Notes under the pieces: model-generated
Seen by the model: only the letters and a program-made list of their open reading frames with translations
Told to the model about the DNA's origin: nothing
Database searches by the model: none
NCBI GenBank assembly: GCA_942493365.1
Contig: OW818697.1
Span: 248,001-312,000, forward strand
Length of the DNA: 64,000 nucleotides
Source: UBA8949 sp942493365
GTDB lineage: Bacteria > Bacillota > Clostridia > Saccharofermentanales > UBA5734
Direction: 5' to 3'
Position numbers and translations under genes: made by a program
In this document: positions 48,186 through 57,138 of the stretch, in pieces
How the letters are laid out: every line of letters starts with the position of its first letter
Numbering within the stretch: the first letter of the stretch is position 1

Positions 48186-49469
48186 TTACCTCCGGGACAA
48201 AACTTCTTTTTCATAGCGGTCGATTTCAGCCAGATAATCGCTACCCGTCGGCACACCTTCGTTGAGGCAGTACTGATTCCAGACAGCGGCATAGGGCAGC
48301 GAACGAGCTTCCTCCATCAGACCCAGGCGCTCGGCGAAATTGCCCTTGAGCTCAGCGGCTTTGATCAGATCAGTCGGCTCGAGCAGGGCGGCCAGTACGG
48401 CCTTTTGCGTCGCGCGCAGGCCGATGACCCAAGCGGCGATGCGGTTGATGCTGCCGTCGAAGAAGTCGGTTGCCAGGTAAACGCGGCCAAAGGCGTCGCT
48501 GCGCTTGATTTCGCGCATGACGTTTTGCACGTTCTCATCGGAGATAACGACGTGATCGCTGTCCCAGTTGACGCAGCGGCTGACGTGAATCAGCAGCTTG
48601 GGCGTGAAGAGCAGCAGCGAGGAAATTTTGTCGTCGATGGTTTCGGCGGGGTGGAAGTGACCCATGTCGAGGGTCAATATGAGGTTGGTGTTGCCGTTGG
48701 CGCGAGCGTAACCGAGATAGCCCATGTAAAATTCGTGCGAGCCGACGGTATAGCTTTCAACGCCGATGCCGAAGAATTTGCACTCAACCGAGTCCAGCAA
48801 CAGTTCGGCCGGGTATTTGACGGCCAGGATTTCGTCGAGTGAATCGCGCAGCAGACGGCGATACAGGCCACGGTCGGCTGGCATATCCTTCATACCGTCG
48901 GGAATCCAGATGTTGTTGACCACGGTTTTACCGAGGGCTTTGCCAATGTCAGCCGCGATCTTGCGGCTGGCCTTGCAATGATCGATCCAGAAACGGCGAA
49001 TCTTCTCATTGGGATTGGAGAGCGTCAGGTTGTCGGCGGCCATCGGGTGACCGAAGCAGGTGGGATTGAAATCCAGAGCGATGTCGCGGGCCTTGGCCCA
49101 GTCGATCCAGTTTTGGAAGTGGCGGGTGTCGTATCGATCCCGATCAATCTTTTCGCCGCCCAACTCGGCGTAGCAGGCGTGGACGTTAAGACGCTGCTTG
49201 CCCGGCAGGAGGCTCATGGTCTTGTCGATGTCGGCGCGCAGTTCGGCGCCGTCTCTGGATTTGCCGGGATAATTGCCGGTTGACATGATGCCGCCCGACG
49301 CGCCGGCGCCGATCGACTCAAGGCCGGTGACGTCGTCGCCCTGCCAGCAGTGCACCGAGACTTCGATTTTTTTCATCTGGGCCAGAACCGCTTCGGTGTC
49401 AACGCCAAAGGTCGCGTAGGTTTCGGCGGCGGCGGTGTAGGCTTTTCGGATGTTTTCAGGGTTAAGCAT
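48186..49469 (-). CDS. rhaA: L-rhamnose isomerase
   Basis: 427 residues, the full length for RhaA. Features: VSVHCWQGDDVTGLES near the N-terminus, MSTGNYPGKSRD, NVHACYAELGGEKIDRD, the metal-site segment LDMGHFHPAETIDDKISSLL, and SRCVNWDSDHVVI. It converts L-rhamnose to L-rhamnulose. The next gene starts 3 nt after its stop, giving a tightly packed rhaA-aldolase-rhaB set. Confidence 0.95.
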   Translation of the reverse strand: MLNPENIRKAYTAAAETYATFGVDTEAVLAQMKKIEVSVHCWQGDDVTGLESIGAGASGGIMSTGNYPGKSRDGAELRADIDKTMSLLPGKQRLNVHACYAELGGEKIDRDRYDTRHFQNWIDWAKARDIALDFNPTCFGHPMAADNLTLSNPNEKIRRFWIDHCKASRKIAADIGKALGKTVVNNIWIPDGMKDMPADRGLYRRLLRDSLDEILAVKYPAELLLDSVECKFFGIGVESYTVGSHEFYMGYLGYARANGNTNLILTLDMGHFHPAETIDDKISSLLLFTPKLLIHVSRCVNWDSDHVVISDENVQNVMREIKRSDAFGRVYLATDFFDGSINRIAAWVIGLRATQKAVLAALLEPTDLIKAAELKGNFAERLGLMEEARSLPYAAVWNQYCLNEGVPTGSDYLAEIDRYEKEVLSRR

Positions 49470-49508
49470 GTTAGTTCCTCCTTAATTATTGCCGGCGAAG
49501 GCCGGGCT

Positions 49509-50795
49509 TCAAGTTTTAGGGACTAACGCGAGAGCCGCGTCACGGAAATAGCTGATGCGTTGTTCAAGGCCGGGCTGGGCGGCCAGGGTAGCGGCCGAGA
49601 ACATGCCTTGGCTCAGGTCAGCTGAAGCCAGCTGCTCATGGCCGATCAGGGCCCAGGCGGCATCGTAGAGATTGGCAAAGAAGGGGTCGCGCATGGCCTC
49701 GCAGACGAAGGACTGGCGCGGCTGGTTGATGTCCTCGCCGCTGATCTGGAAGAAGTCGTAGCGATCGCACAGTTCGCGCAGCCGGACCAGCTGCTGGCGG
49801 GTGTTGCGCGATGGCATGTAGGTCACGGCGCAAAAGCCCAGCTGGCTCAGGCCGGCAAACAGTTCGTCCAGATAGCTGTCCTCGAAGGTCTGGGCCTTTT
49901 TGTCACCAGTCACCGAGCTGGTCACGTCGCCCAGGTAGGCGTAGGCCAGGATGATGCCGTTGACGCGGGCGAATTCGGCGATCTCGTGAATCGGGGGGCA
50001 TTCATCAGTGGCATCGATGTAGAATTTAGCCACGAGGTCGCTTTTGAGGACGCCCAGCAGGTCAAACCCCAGATGAGGATTGTCGGCGTCAGCCAGTTGT
50101 TCGGCAGCTTTGCCGGCAACTTCAATGCCCAACGAATCGGTTAGAAAAGCGGTCAGGCGCGGTCCGGCACCGAAGCGGGACAGCAGCTTGCCGGCTACGG
50201 CGTAAAGCAAATGGCGCTCGGTGACTTCGCCGCCGTCGGTCGCTTCGGACAGCGGCAGGATGTCGCGGTCGTAGTCCAGCATGATACCTGCCGGTTTGAG
50301 CAGCTCGTTCAAGCGCTCGGTCATCAGGCGGTTGCGTAGGGCTCTGGCCTGCTGGATCGGTTCGAAATACGCGGCCAGTGCGTCAATCTGGTTGTGTGGT
50401 ACACCGTGCAGCGCGACATAGGCAACGTTGGCTTGATCGGGGTTGTTGATCCGACGGCCTTCAAGTGCAGTGCCGGCGAAGGAGACGCGGCATTCAGCGC
50501 CGATGGTGACTGGCAGACCGATGATCTGCGCTGCTTCGATGAATTCGTGGGCACCGCTGATCGAATCGTGATCCATGATACCGGCGGTCGCCAGCCCGGC
50601 CTGGTCGGCCATCCAGACGGCTTTGGTCGGTGAATAGGGTGAGAACGAATAGGTCGTATGAATATGATTGTTAACGTCGTGCCCGCGCGTCGGCACTGCC
50701 AGTCTACCTTGGTCGCGCAGCTGTCTGAGCTTTCGCAGGGCGTCAAGGCGATCGGCCTTGGCGTGTGCGTTCAATTGTTCGATCAGTTCGTTCAT
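49509..50795 (-). CDS. PHP-domain metal-dependent phosphoesterase-like protein
   Basis: 428 residues. PHP motifs: HIH (His44, His46), MDHDS (Asp75, His76, Asp77), Glu101 in IGAECR and later His residues including HGVPH, all fitting a trinuclear metal site. About 250 additional residues include a region IHEIAEFARVNGIILAYAYLGD. The PHP family covers phosphatases and nucleases; a small sugar-phosphate substrate is plausible in this operon, but the activity is unknown. It stands between the 2-oxoacid dehydrogenase genes and rhaA and is tied to both by orientation and short gaps. Confidence 0.8.
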   Translation of the reverse strand: MNELIEQLNAHAKADRLDALRKLRQLRDQGRLAVPTRGHDVNNHIHTTYSFSPYSPTKAVWMADQAGLATAGIMDHDSISGAHEFIEAAQIIGLPVTIGAECRVSFAGTALEGRRINNPDQANVAYVALHGVPHNQIDALAAYFEPIQQARALRNRLMTERLNELLKPAGIMLDYDRDILPLSEATDGGEVTERHLLYAVAGKLLSRFGAGPRLTAFLTDSLGIEVAGKAAEQLADADNPHLGFDLLGVLKSDLVAKFYIDATDECPPIHEIAEFARVNGIILAYAYLGDVTSSVTGDKKAQTFEDSYLDELFAGLSQLGFCAVTYMPSRNTRQQLVRLRELCDRYDFFQISGEDINQPRQSFVCEAMRDPFFANLYDAAWALIGHEQLASADLSQGMFSAATLAAQPGLEQRISYFRDAALALVPKT

Positions 50796-50811
50796 GTTCG
50801 ATCCTTCCGGG

Positions 50812-53289
50812 TCAGACGCCGAGCTTGTTTCTGCGGATCATTTCGACATCGGTAAAGCTCTTGTCAGCCACATAGCCGGGAATGGGTTGGATGCGCTCGT
50901 GGAAAATGTCGACAAACCAGCTGGCCTGCGGGAAGAAGTGTTCTTCCAGCTCGAAGGCCGGGGTGATCCAGTTGCGGGAACCCAGCACGACAACCGGCGC
51001 ATCGAGATCATTGAAGCACAGTTCGCTGATCGTGCGCGCCATTTCACTGAGGTAGGAGCCACGATCGCAGGCATCGCCGGCGATGATTATCTTGCCTGTC
51101 TTCTTAACCGAAGCCATTACCTTATCATAATTAAAGGGCACCATCGAGCGGGCGTCAATAACTTCAGCACTGATCCCGTGTTTTTCCTCGAATGTTTTCG
51201 CAGCGTCCAGCGCGCGATAAAGGGTGGCGCCAATGGTCAGAATGGTGACATCGGTGCCGGCGCGCTTGATGTCGGATTCACCGATGTCGATCTCGTAACT
51301 CTCGGCCGGAACCCCGCCCTGGTGGAACTGCTCGGCGACGTCGTACAGGCGCTGACTTTCAAAGAAAATCACCGGGTCGGTGCCGTTCAATGCGGTGGTC
51401 ATCAGGCCTTTGGCGTCGTAGGGGGTGGCCGGGAAGACCACCTTGAGACCGGGGATCTGGGCGCAAAGAGATGTCCAGTCCTGCGAATGCTGCGCGCCGT
51501 ATTTGGAGCCAACCGACACGCGCAGGACGACGGGCATCTTGAGGATGCCGGCCGACATGGCCTGCCATTTGGGCAGCTGGTTAAAGACTTCGTCGCCGGC
51601 GCAGCCGAGGAAGTCGCAGTACATCAGTTCGACCAGCGCACGGCCGCCGGCCATGGCATAGCCGACGGCGGTACCGACGATGGCGGCTTCAGCGATCGGC
51701 GAATTGAACAGGCGATGGTAGGGCACGGCTTCGGTCAGACCGCGGTAGACGGCAAAGGCACCTCCCCAGTCGCGGTTTTCTTCACCGTAGGCCACCAGCG
51801 TCGGGTCTTCGTAGAATTTATCGAGGATGGGTTCGAAGAGAGCGTCACGATATTGATAGACCTTGTTTTTGGAGACCGGCTTGCCAGATTCGTCGTAGGC
51901 AAAACGCACCTTTTTGGCGATCTGCTGCACGCGCAGGTTGTCGGCTTTGGCCTGGAGCATGTCGGCTGGGCGGTCTTCCATTTTGGCGCGCTTTTGGTTG
52001 GAGAACATGATTTTTTCGATGGCGTCAGGGGTACGGTTGAGGTCCATGCGCGGCGACAAAGCCGGGTCGATGGCCAGGCGCACGGCATCGGTGATGGTGC
52101 GGACAACAGCCTCGTCCAGGGCGGTGAATTCAGCGTCGCTGATCAGGCCGGCGTCAACCAGCTGCTTGCGGTAGGCGACGATCGAGTCCTGCTGCTGCCA
52201 CATGTCCTTCTCCTCGGGTGTGCGGTAGGAGTCGGCATCGGACGGCGAATGGCCGGAGTAGCGGTAGGTCAGGGTATCCATCAGCACCGGGCCGCGCTTT
52301 TCGCGCAGGAGCCGCAGTTTGCGGCCCATGGCCTCGATGACGGCCAGCGGGTTGTAGCCGTCGACACGCTCGGCGTGCATTTGCTCGGGATTGAGGCCGG
52401 CGCCGATGCGCGCGACCATGTCGTAGCCCATCGTTTCACCCCGCGTCTGGCCGCCCATGGCGTATTGGTTGTTCATAACGTTGAAAAGCAGCGGCAGGCC
52501 GCCCTTCATGTCACCCTCCCAGAGGTTGCGGAACTGGTCCATGGTCGAGTAGACCATGCCTTCCCAGACTGGTCCGCGGGCCATCGAGCCGTCGCCGATG
52601 TTGCAGACGACGATGCCGGGTTTGCGGTTGACTTTTTTATACAGCGCCGCGCCGGTCGAGATGGTGCCCGAGCCACCGACGATGGCGTTGTTGGGGTAGA
52701 TGCCGAAGGGCAGGAAGAAGGCGTGCATCGAGCCGCCGAGGCCTTTGTGAAAACCGGTTTCTTTGGCGAAGATTTCGGCCAGCGCGCCGTAGACGAGAAA
52801 TTCGACCGCCAGCTGTTTGACGGTCAGGCCGCGGCCCTGATTGGCCTTTTCGACAACCTTGTAGGCGGCGCCGTCGAGGAAGCCTTCCATGACGGTCAGC
52901 AATTCCTTGTCGTCCATCTTTTCAATGGCTGACATGCCCTTGGCGAGGATCTCGCCGTGACTGCGGTGTGAGCCGAAGATGTAGTCGTCAGGTGTCAACA
53001 GCCAAGCCTGGCCGACCGACGAGGCCTCCTGACCCATCGAGAGATGAGCCGGGCCGGGATTGTTATATTCCAGGCCATTGTAGGCGTTGGTCGTCTTGAT
53101 CGAATAGAGCATGGTCTCGAATTCGCGGATCAGGCGCATCGAGCGGTAGATCTGCAGGAAATCGGCCTTGGTGAAAACCTTGGCCTCGTCCTTAATGGAT
53201 TTACTGTACTGATTGACCGGAATGTCCTGAAACTTGATCCAGCCGGCCTTTCTGACTTCCTCGGGGTTGATGAAAAGTTGCTTGGTCAT
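50812..53289 (-). CDS. Fused thiamine-dependent 2-oxoacid dehydrogenase E1 (alpha-beta)
   Basis: 825 residues, joining in one chain what are usually two subunits. The E1-alpha part (about 40-440) has FGSHRSHGEILAKG, LGGSMH, and the thiamine diphosphate motif GDGS (232-235) with NN at 273-274. The E1-beta part (about 480-825) shows YRDALFEPILDKFYEDPTLVAYGEEN, FNSPIAEAAIVGTAVG and AHSQDWTS-like AQHSQDWTSLCAQIPGLKVV. It decarboxylates a 2-oxoacid and passes the acyl unit to the lipoyl group of E2. Pyruvate, 2-oxobutyrate or branched 2-oxoacids are candidates; motifs do not settle it. The genes for E2 and E3 lie just upstream. Confidence 0.92.
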   Translation of the reverse strand: MTKQLFINPEEVRKAGWIKFQDIPVNQYSKSIKDEAKVFTKADFLQIYRSMRLIREFETMLYSIKTTNAYNGLEYNNPGPAHLSMGQEASSVGQAWLLTPDDYIFGSHRSHGEILAKGMSAIEKMDDKELLTVMEGFLDGAAYKVVEKANQGRGLTVKQLAVEFLVYGALAEIFAKETGFHKGLGGSMHAFFLPFGIYPNNAIVGGSGTISTGAALYKKVNRKPGIVVCNIGDGSMARGPVWEGMVYSTMDQFRNLWEGDMKGGLPLLFNVMNNQYAMGGQTRGETMGYDMVARIGAGLNPEQMHAERVDGYNPLAVIEAMGRKLRLLREKRGPVLMDTLTYRYSGHSPSDADSYRTPEEKDMWQQQDSIVAYRKQLVDAGLISDAEFTALDEAVVRTITDAVRLAIDPALSPRMDLNRTPDAIEKIMFSNQKRAKMEDRPADMLQAKADNLRVQQIAKKVRFAYDESGKPVSKNKVYQYRDALFEPILDKFYEDPTLVAYGEENRDWGGAFAVYRGLTEAVPYHRLFNSPIAEAAIVGTAVGYAMAGGRALVELMYCDFLGCAGDEVFNQLPKWQAMSAGILKMPVVLRVSVGSKYGAQHSQDWTSLCAQIPGLKVVFPATPYDAKGLMTTALNGTDPVIFFESQRLYDVAEQFHQGGVPAESYEIDIGESDIKRAGTDVTILTIGATLYRALDAAKTFEEKHGISAEVIDARSMVPFNYDKVMASVKKTGKIIIAGDACDRGSYLSEMARTISELCFNDLDAPVVVLGSRNWITPAFELEEHFFPQASWFVDIFHERIQPIPGYVADKSFTDVEMIRRNKLGV

Positions 53290-53304
53290 GATCGATTGTC
53301 CTCC

Positions 53305-54666
53305 TCAGGCATGAAAAATAGCTTCGCGAATAATTTCGCCAACGGTCGGATGCGGGAAAATAATTTGTTTAATATCTTCGATCCGCATTTCGGTTTCGAC
53401 CATGATGCCGGCGGACAGAATAATCTCTGAGGCGTAGCTGCCAATCAGATGGCAGCCGAGCAGGCGGTTGTGGACGGGGTCAATCAGTAGCTTGATTTTG
53501 CCCTCGCCGCCTTCGTTTTCGGCCAGGTAGCGACCGCTGTAACTCATGGGCAGGGTGACCTTTTTGTAGGCCAGACCCTTCTCTTGACAGGTCTCTTCGG
53601 TCTCACCGACGAAGGCCATTTCGGGACTGGTGTAGATGACCGAGGGCATGGCCTGATAGCGCATGTTGTCCTTTTTGCCAAGGATGGTGTTGATCGCGAC
53701 TTCAGCTTCGCGGTAGGCGGCGTGCGCCAGCATCCAGACGCCGTTGACGTCGCCGATGGCGAAGACGCCGGGCACGTTGGTGCGCCCCTGGGCATCGGTC
53801 ACGATCCGGCCGCGTTCGACCAGCACGCCGAGTGATTCCAGGCCGAAGCCCTTGGTCACCGGGCGTCGGCCGACGCTCATCAGGGTGTAATCGGCCTCGG
53901 CCGTTTGGGTTGTGCCCTGATCGGTGAATTCGACCGAACCGGGTTTGACGCCGGTCACCTGGCAGTTGAGGTGAAACTTGATGCCCCTTTTCTCGTAGGC
54001 TTTCTGCAGCAGGGCGGCCATTTCGCGATCGGCAGCACCCGCAATGTGATCGAGCATTTCGATGACCGTGACCTGGGTACCGCAGGTCTGGAAATAGCCG
54101 GCCATTTCCAGGCCGATGACACCGCCGCCGACGATGGCCAGCGCAGCGGGAATCGTTTCCAGATCGAGGATTTCGCGATTGGTCAGGACGGTGCCGGCAA
54201 CCATGCCTTCCTTGACGCCAGGAATGGGCGGCACGATGGCTTCGGAACCGGTGGCAATAATCAGGCGCTGGCCCTCAAAAGTCTCCTCGCCAACTTGAAC
54301 GCGAATGACGCCGTTTTCGCGACCGAGGATGGTGCCCTTGCCCGTCTTGACGGTAACCTTGGACGCTTTCATGGCCGCGCCGACACCAGCGACCAGCATC
54401 TTGACGACCTTGTTTTTGCGGGCTACAACTTCCGCCTGATCAATCCTGGCGTTTTCGGCGGTGACGCCGTACTTTTCGCCGTTTTTGGCGTGGTCGTAGA
54501 TCTTGGCACTATTTAATAAGGTTTTAGAGGGGATGCAGCCCTCGTTGAGACAAACACCACCCAGTTTGTTTTTTTCGATCAGCAACACGGATAGTCCGGC
54601 GTCGCCAGCTCGCTCAGCGGCTAGATAGCCACCTGGCCCGCCGCCAAGAACGATCAGATCATACAT
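53305..54666 (-). CDS. lpdA: Dihydrolipoyl dehydrogenase (E3)
   Basis: 453 residues from ATG 54666, which overlaps the E2 stop by 8 nt. FAD-binding LIVLGGGPGGYLAAERA, redox-active Cys39/Cys44 in GGVCLNEGCIPSKTLL, NAD-binding IVGGGVIGLEMAGYF, and the C-terminal active-site HPTVGE. It reoxidises the lipoyl arm of E2 with NAD+. No lipoyl domain is fused to its N-terminus. Confidence 0.95.
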   Translation of the reverse strand: MYDLIVLGGGPGGYLAAERAGDAGLSVLLIEKNKLGGVCLNEGCIPSKTLLNSAKIYDHAKNGEKYGVTAENARIDQAEVVARKNKVVKMLVAGVGAAMKASKVTVKTGKGTILGRENGVIRVQVGEETFEGQRLIIATGSEAIVPPIPGVKEGMVAGTVLTNREILDLETIPAALAIVGGGVIGLEMAGYFQTCGTQVTVIEMLDHIAGAADREMAALLQKAYEKRGIKFHLNCQVTGVKPGSVEFTDQGTTQTAEADYTLMSVGRRPVTKGFGLESLGVLVERGRIVTDAQGRTNVPGVFAIGDVNGVWMLAHAAYREAEVAINTILGKKDNMRYQAMPSVIYTSPEMAFVGETEETCQEKGLAYKKVTLPMSYSGRYLAENEGGEGKIKLLIDPVHNRLLGCHLIGSYASEIILSAGIMVETEMRIEDIKQIIFPHPTVGEIIREAIFHA

Positions 54667-56005
54667 GGTTGATTCCTCCCTGAACCAGTAGAATGGTGAA
54701 GTTTTCCAGCGTAGCGACCAGTTCCTGCAAGAGGCGCGAGGCCGGCGCGCCGTCGATGGCGCGGTGATCATAGGTCAGCGACAGGCCCATGGCCGGGTAA
54801 CCTTCGAGCTGGCCGTTCTTTTCGCGCACGTGGGTGGTGATGTTGCAGACACCGAGGATGCAGGTCTGCGGTGGGTTAATGACCGGCGTGAAGGACTCGA
54901 CGCCGAAGGAGCCGAGGTTGGAAACCGTGAAGGTGCCACCCTTGAGCTTGTCGGGGCTGATCGTGCCTTTGCGGCAGTCGCCGGCCAGCAACTTGACCTG
55001 GTTGGACAGGTCGGCCAGGCTGATCGTGTCGGCGGCGAAAACGGTCGGGACCATCAGGCCGCGCGGTGTGTCAACGGCGACGCCGAGGTTGACATGCTTG
55101 AAGAAAGTCAGCTTCTCATCATCGTAGTGTGCATTGCAGGCGGCGTGATTTTTCAGCACGCGGGAGACGGCGAAAAGCACCATGTCGCCCAGCGTCGGCG
55201 CAGCGGCGATCAGCCCCTTGTCAGCGGCCTCTTTCATGCTGGCGCGCAGGGTCATGATTTGGGTGGCATCGAAGCTGGCGTTGTGGGTCAGCTGCGCCAT
55301 GGTCGACAGCGACTGCTGCATCGAGCGGGCGATAACCTTGCGGATGGTGCTGTGTTTTTCGGTCCAGGACTCGGTCGCATCGATCGGAACCGCTTGCATT
55401 GCCGCCGCGGACGGAGCGGGGGCCAGCGCATCGCCAACCGTCACGCGACCGCCGATGCCGGTGCCGGTGGTGCCGGCTGCGTAGGCACCGGCGGCCGGGG
55501 TGGCCAGCTGGCCATTTTCGATCAGCTGACGAACATCGCGCTCGATGACCCGGCCGGACGGGCCGCTGCCTTCGGTCATGCGCAGGTCGGCGCCGCTGCG
55601 TTCAGCCAGGGTGCGGGCGCGTGGTGAAACCGCGGTCGGTAGCTCGCCAGCCACGACCGGTGTCGCGACGACGGCCGCAGGGACGGCCGGTGCGGCGGTT
55701 GTGGCTGCGGCCGCCGGGGCGGCCAGCGCGGTCTCGCCGCCGGGATTGAAGGCCGAAATATCTTCACCGGGATTGCCGATGACACAGACATTGGTCAGAC
55801 AGGGCACGTCGTCGCCCTCGGCGAAAAAGACCGCCAGCATGGTGCCGGCGACCGTCGCGACCTCGTCAAAGGTCGCTTTGTCGGTCTCGTAGGTAAAAAG
55901 GGTGTCGCCGACAGCGACGCTGTCCCCTTGCTTTTTGTGCCATTTGCCAATGATGCAACTTTCGACAGATTGCCCCTGTCGCGGCATGATGACGGGTGTT
56001 GCCAT
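54659..56005 (-). CDS. Dihydrolipoamide acyltransferase (E2) of 2-oxoacid dehydrogenase complex
   Basis: 448 residues. One lipoyl domain (about 1-80) with the attachment Lys43 in ETDKATFDEV, an Ala/Pro/Thr-rich linker, the subunit-binding domain (about 126-164, SPRARTLAERSGADLR...GPSGRVIERDV), a second Ala-rich linker and the catalytic domain (about 210-448), ending with active-site His414 in SLTYDHRAIDG. The sequence VFFAEGDDVP in the lipoyl domain is normal. The acyl specificity is not readable. The gene is coupled to E3 by an 8-nt overlap and to the SDR by a 15-nt gap. The lipoyl group is probably supplied by LplA at 59472. Confidence 0.94.
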   Translation of the reverse strand: MATPVIMPRQGQSVESCIIGKWHKKQGDSVAVGDTLFTYETDKATFDEVATVAGTMLAVFFAEGDDVPCLTNVCVIGNPGEDISAFNPGGETALAAPAAAATTAAPAVPAAVVATPVVAGELPTAVSPRARTLAERSGADLRMTEGSGPSGRVIERDVRQLIENGQLATPAAGAYAAGTTGTGIGGRVTVGDALAPAPSAAAMQAVPIDATESWTEKHSTIRKVIARSMQQSLSTMAQLTHNASFDATQIMTLRASMKEAADKGLIAAAPTLGDMVLFAVSRVLKNHAACNAHYDDEKLTFFKHVNLGVAVDTPRGLMVPTVFAADTISLADLSNQVKLLAGDCRKGTISPDKLKGGTFTVSNLGSFGVESFTPVINPPQTCILGVCNITTHVREKNGQLEGYPAMGLSLTYDHRAIDGAPASRLLQELVATLENFTILLVQGGINHV

Positions 56006-56020
56006 GATTCGTTCCTCCTC

Positions 56021-57124
56021 CTATTTGAGCATGTTCTGGCCACCGGTCACCGGAATGGCCTGGCCGGTCTCATATAATTGTTCCACACAATAAACGATAG
56101 CCCGCGTGACGTCGGCTGGTGAACAGCCCCGGTGCATCGGGACCTTGGCGACGTAAAAATCGTACACATCCTGTACGGTTTTGGCGCCGGGCACTTTGCC
56201 GGCGGTCAGGTACTGCACGAACAGCCCCTTCTCCGGGTCACTCCACAGCGGCCCTTCGTAGTAATTGCCGGGGCAGATGGCGTTGACTTTGACGCGATTC
56301 TCGACCAGTTCCTTGGCAAAGCTCTGGACCAGACCGATGCCGCCGAATTTGCCGCCGGCATAGGCGAAGTTTTTGTTGGAGCCCTCGAGGCCTGACTTGG
56401 AATTAATCTGGACAATGTCACTGGTGTAGTCCGGATCGAAGCGCGCCTGAATCTTCATCGGGCGGCTGCCGTATTTGGTGATCAAGAAAAACGCGGTGTA
56501 GTTGATGTGCGTGACGAATTCAAAATTTTGCAGCGTCATTTCTTCGAGTCCACCGGCGCGCAGCACCCCGGCGTTGCTGACCAGGAGGTCCAAGCCGCCG
56601 AAGCGCAGTACGATCTGTTGAATCAGGTTTTGCACGGAGGTTTCGTTGCCGACGTCGACGGCCAGCGCGATGGCCGTACCATCGCCATATTGCTCGTTGA
56701 GCGAGGCAGCCACCGTTTCGGCCAGCGTCAGATTGAGATCGGCGATGACCAGCGTGCCGCCGGCAGCCGCCAGCTCGCGGGCAATTCCTTCACCGAAGCC
56801 CTGCGCACCGCCGGTGACCAGGCTGATGCGGCCGGCCAGTCGCGTGCCCGCTTTGCCCACTCGGTCGGTCAGGGTGAAACTGCCGACGCCCGGTAAATTG
56901 ATCGTGTCAGGAGCTTTTCCAGCCAATGCTTCCAGCTTGTCGTAAATCGTTTTCAGGCTACATTGATCATCGATATCAATATTCGATGTGTTCGCGTTCT
57001 CGCGACTCTCGCTGCTGTACTGCACCTGCAGCAGCCGTCCGCGACCGAAGATTCCGCGGATGGCCGGAGCCACTGCGACTGCAGCGCCTATCGCACCGCC
57101 GGCTTGTTCAATCCATTCCTGCAT
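56021..57124 (-). CDS. Short-chain dehydrogenase with N-terminal extension (sorbitol-6-P dehydrogenase / lactaldehyde dehydrogenase-like)
   Basis: 367 residues from ATG 57124 (GGAAGGA upstream). The SDR domain starts near residue 97 with GRISLVTGGAQGFGEG (cofactor motif at 104-111), NAG in LLVSNAGVL and the catalytic Ser...YxxxK in INSKSGLEG and YAGGK. Before it lies an extension of about 95 residues, uncommon for this family, including LPGVGSFTLTDRVG. The SDR core resembles the dehydrogenase half of RhaEW and sorbitol-6-phosphate dehydrogenases. In this operon it could act on lactaldehyde or on a ketose phosphate; the substrate is inferred only from context. Confidence 0.85.
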   Translation of the reverse strand: MQEWIEQAGGAIGAAVAVAPAIRGIFGRGRLLQVQYSSESRENANTSNIDIDDQCSLKTIYDKLEALAGKAPDTINLPGVGSFTLTDRVGKAGTRLAGRISLVTGGAQGFGEGIARELAAAGGTLVIADLNLTLAETVAASLNEQYGDGTAIALAVDVGNETSVQNLIQQIVLRFGGLDLLVSNAGVLRAGGLEEMTLQNFEFVTHINYTAFFLITKYGSRPMKIQARFDPDYTSDIVQINSKSGLEGSNKNFAYAGGKFGGIGLVQSFAKELVENRVKVNAICPGNYYEGPLWSDPEKGLFVQYLTAGKVPGAKTVQDVYDFYVAKVPMHRGCSPADVTRAIVYCVEQLYETGQAIPVTGGQNMLK

Positions 57125-57138
57125 TGATCTGTCCTTCC

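Noticed and set aside
50668..52932. Plus-strand open frame of 754 codons opposite E1
   Set aside because: Antisense to the fused E1 gene, with no ribosome site and a composition rich in Val, Asp and His typical of shadows of GC-rich genes.
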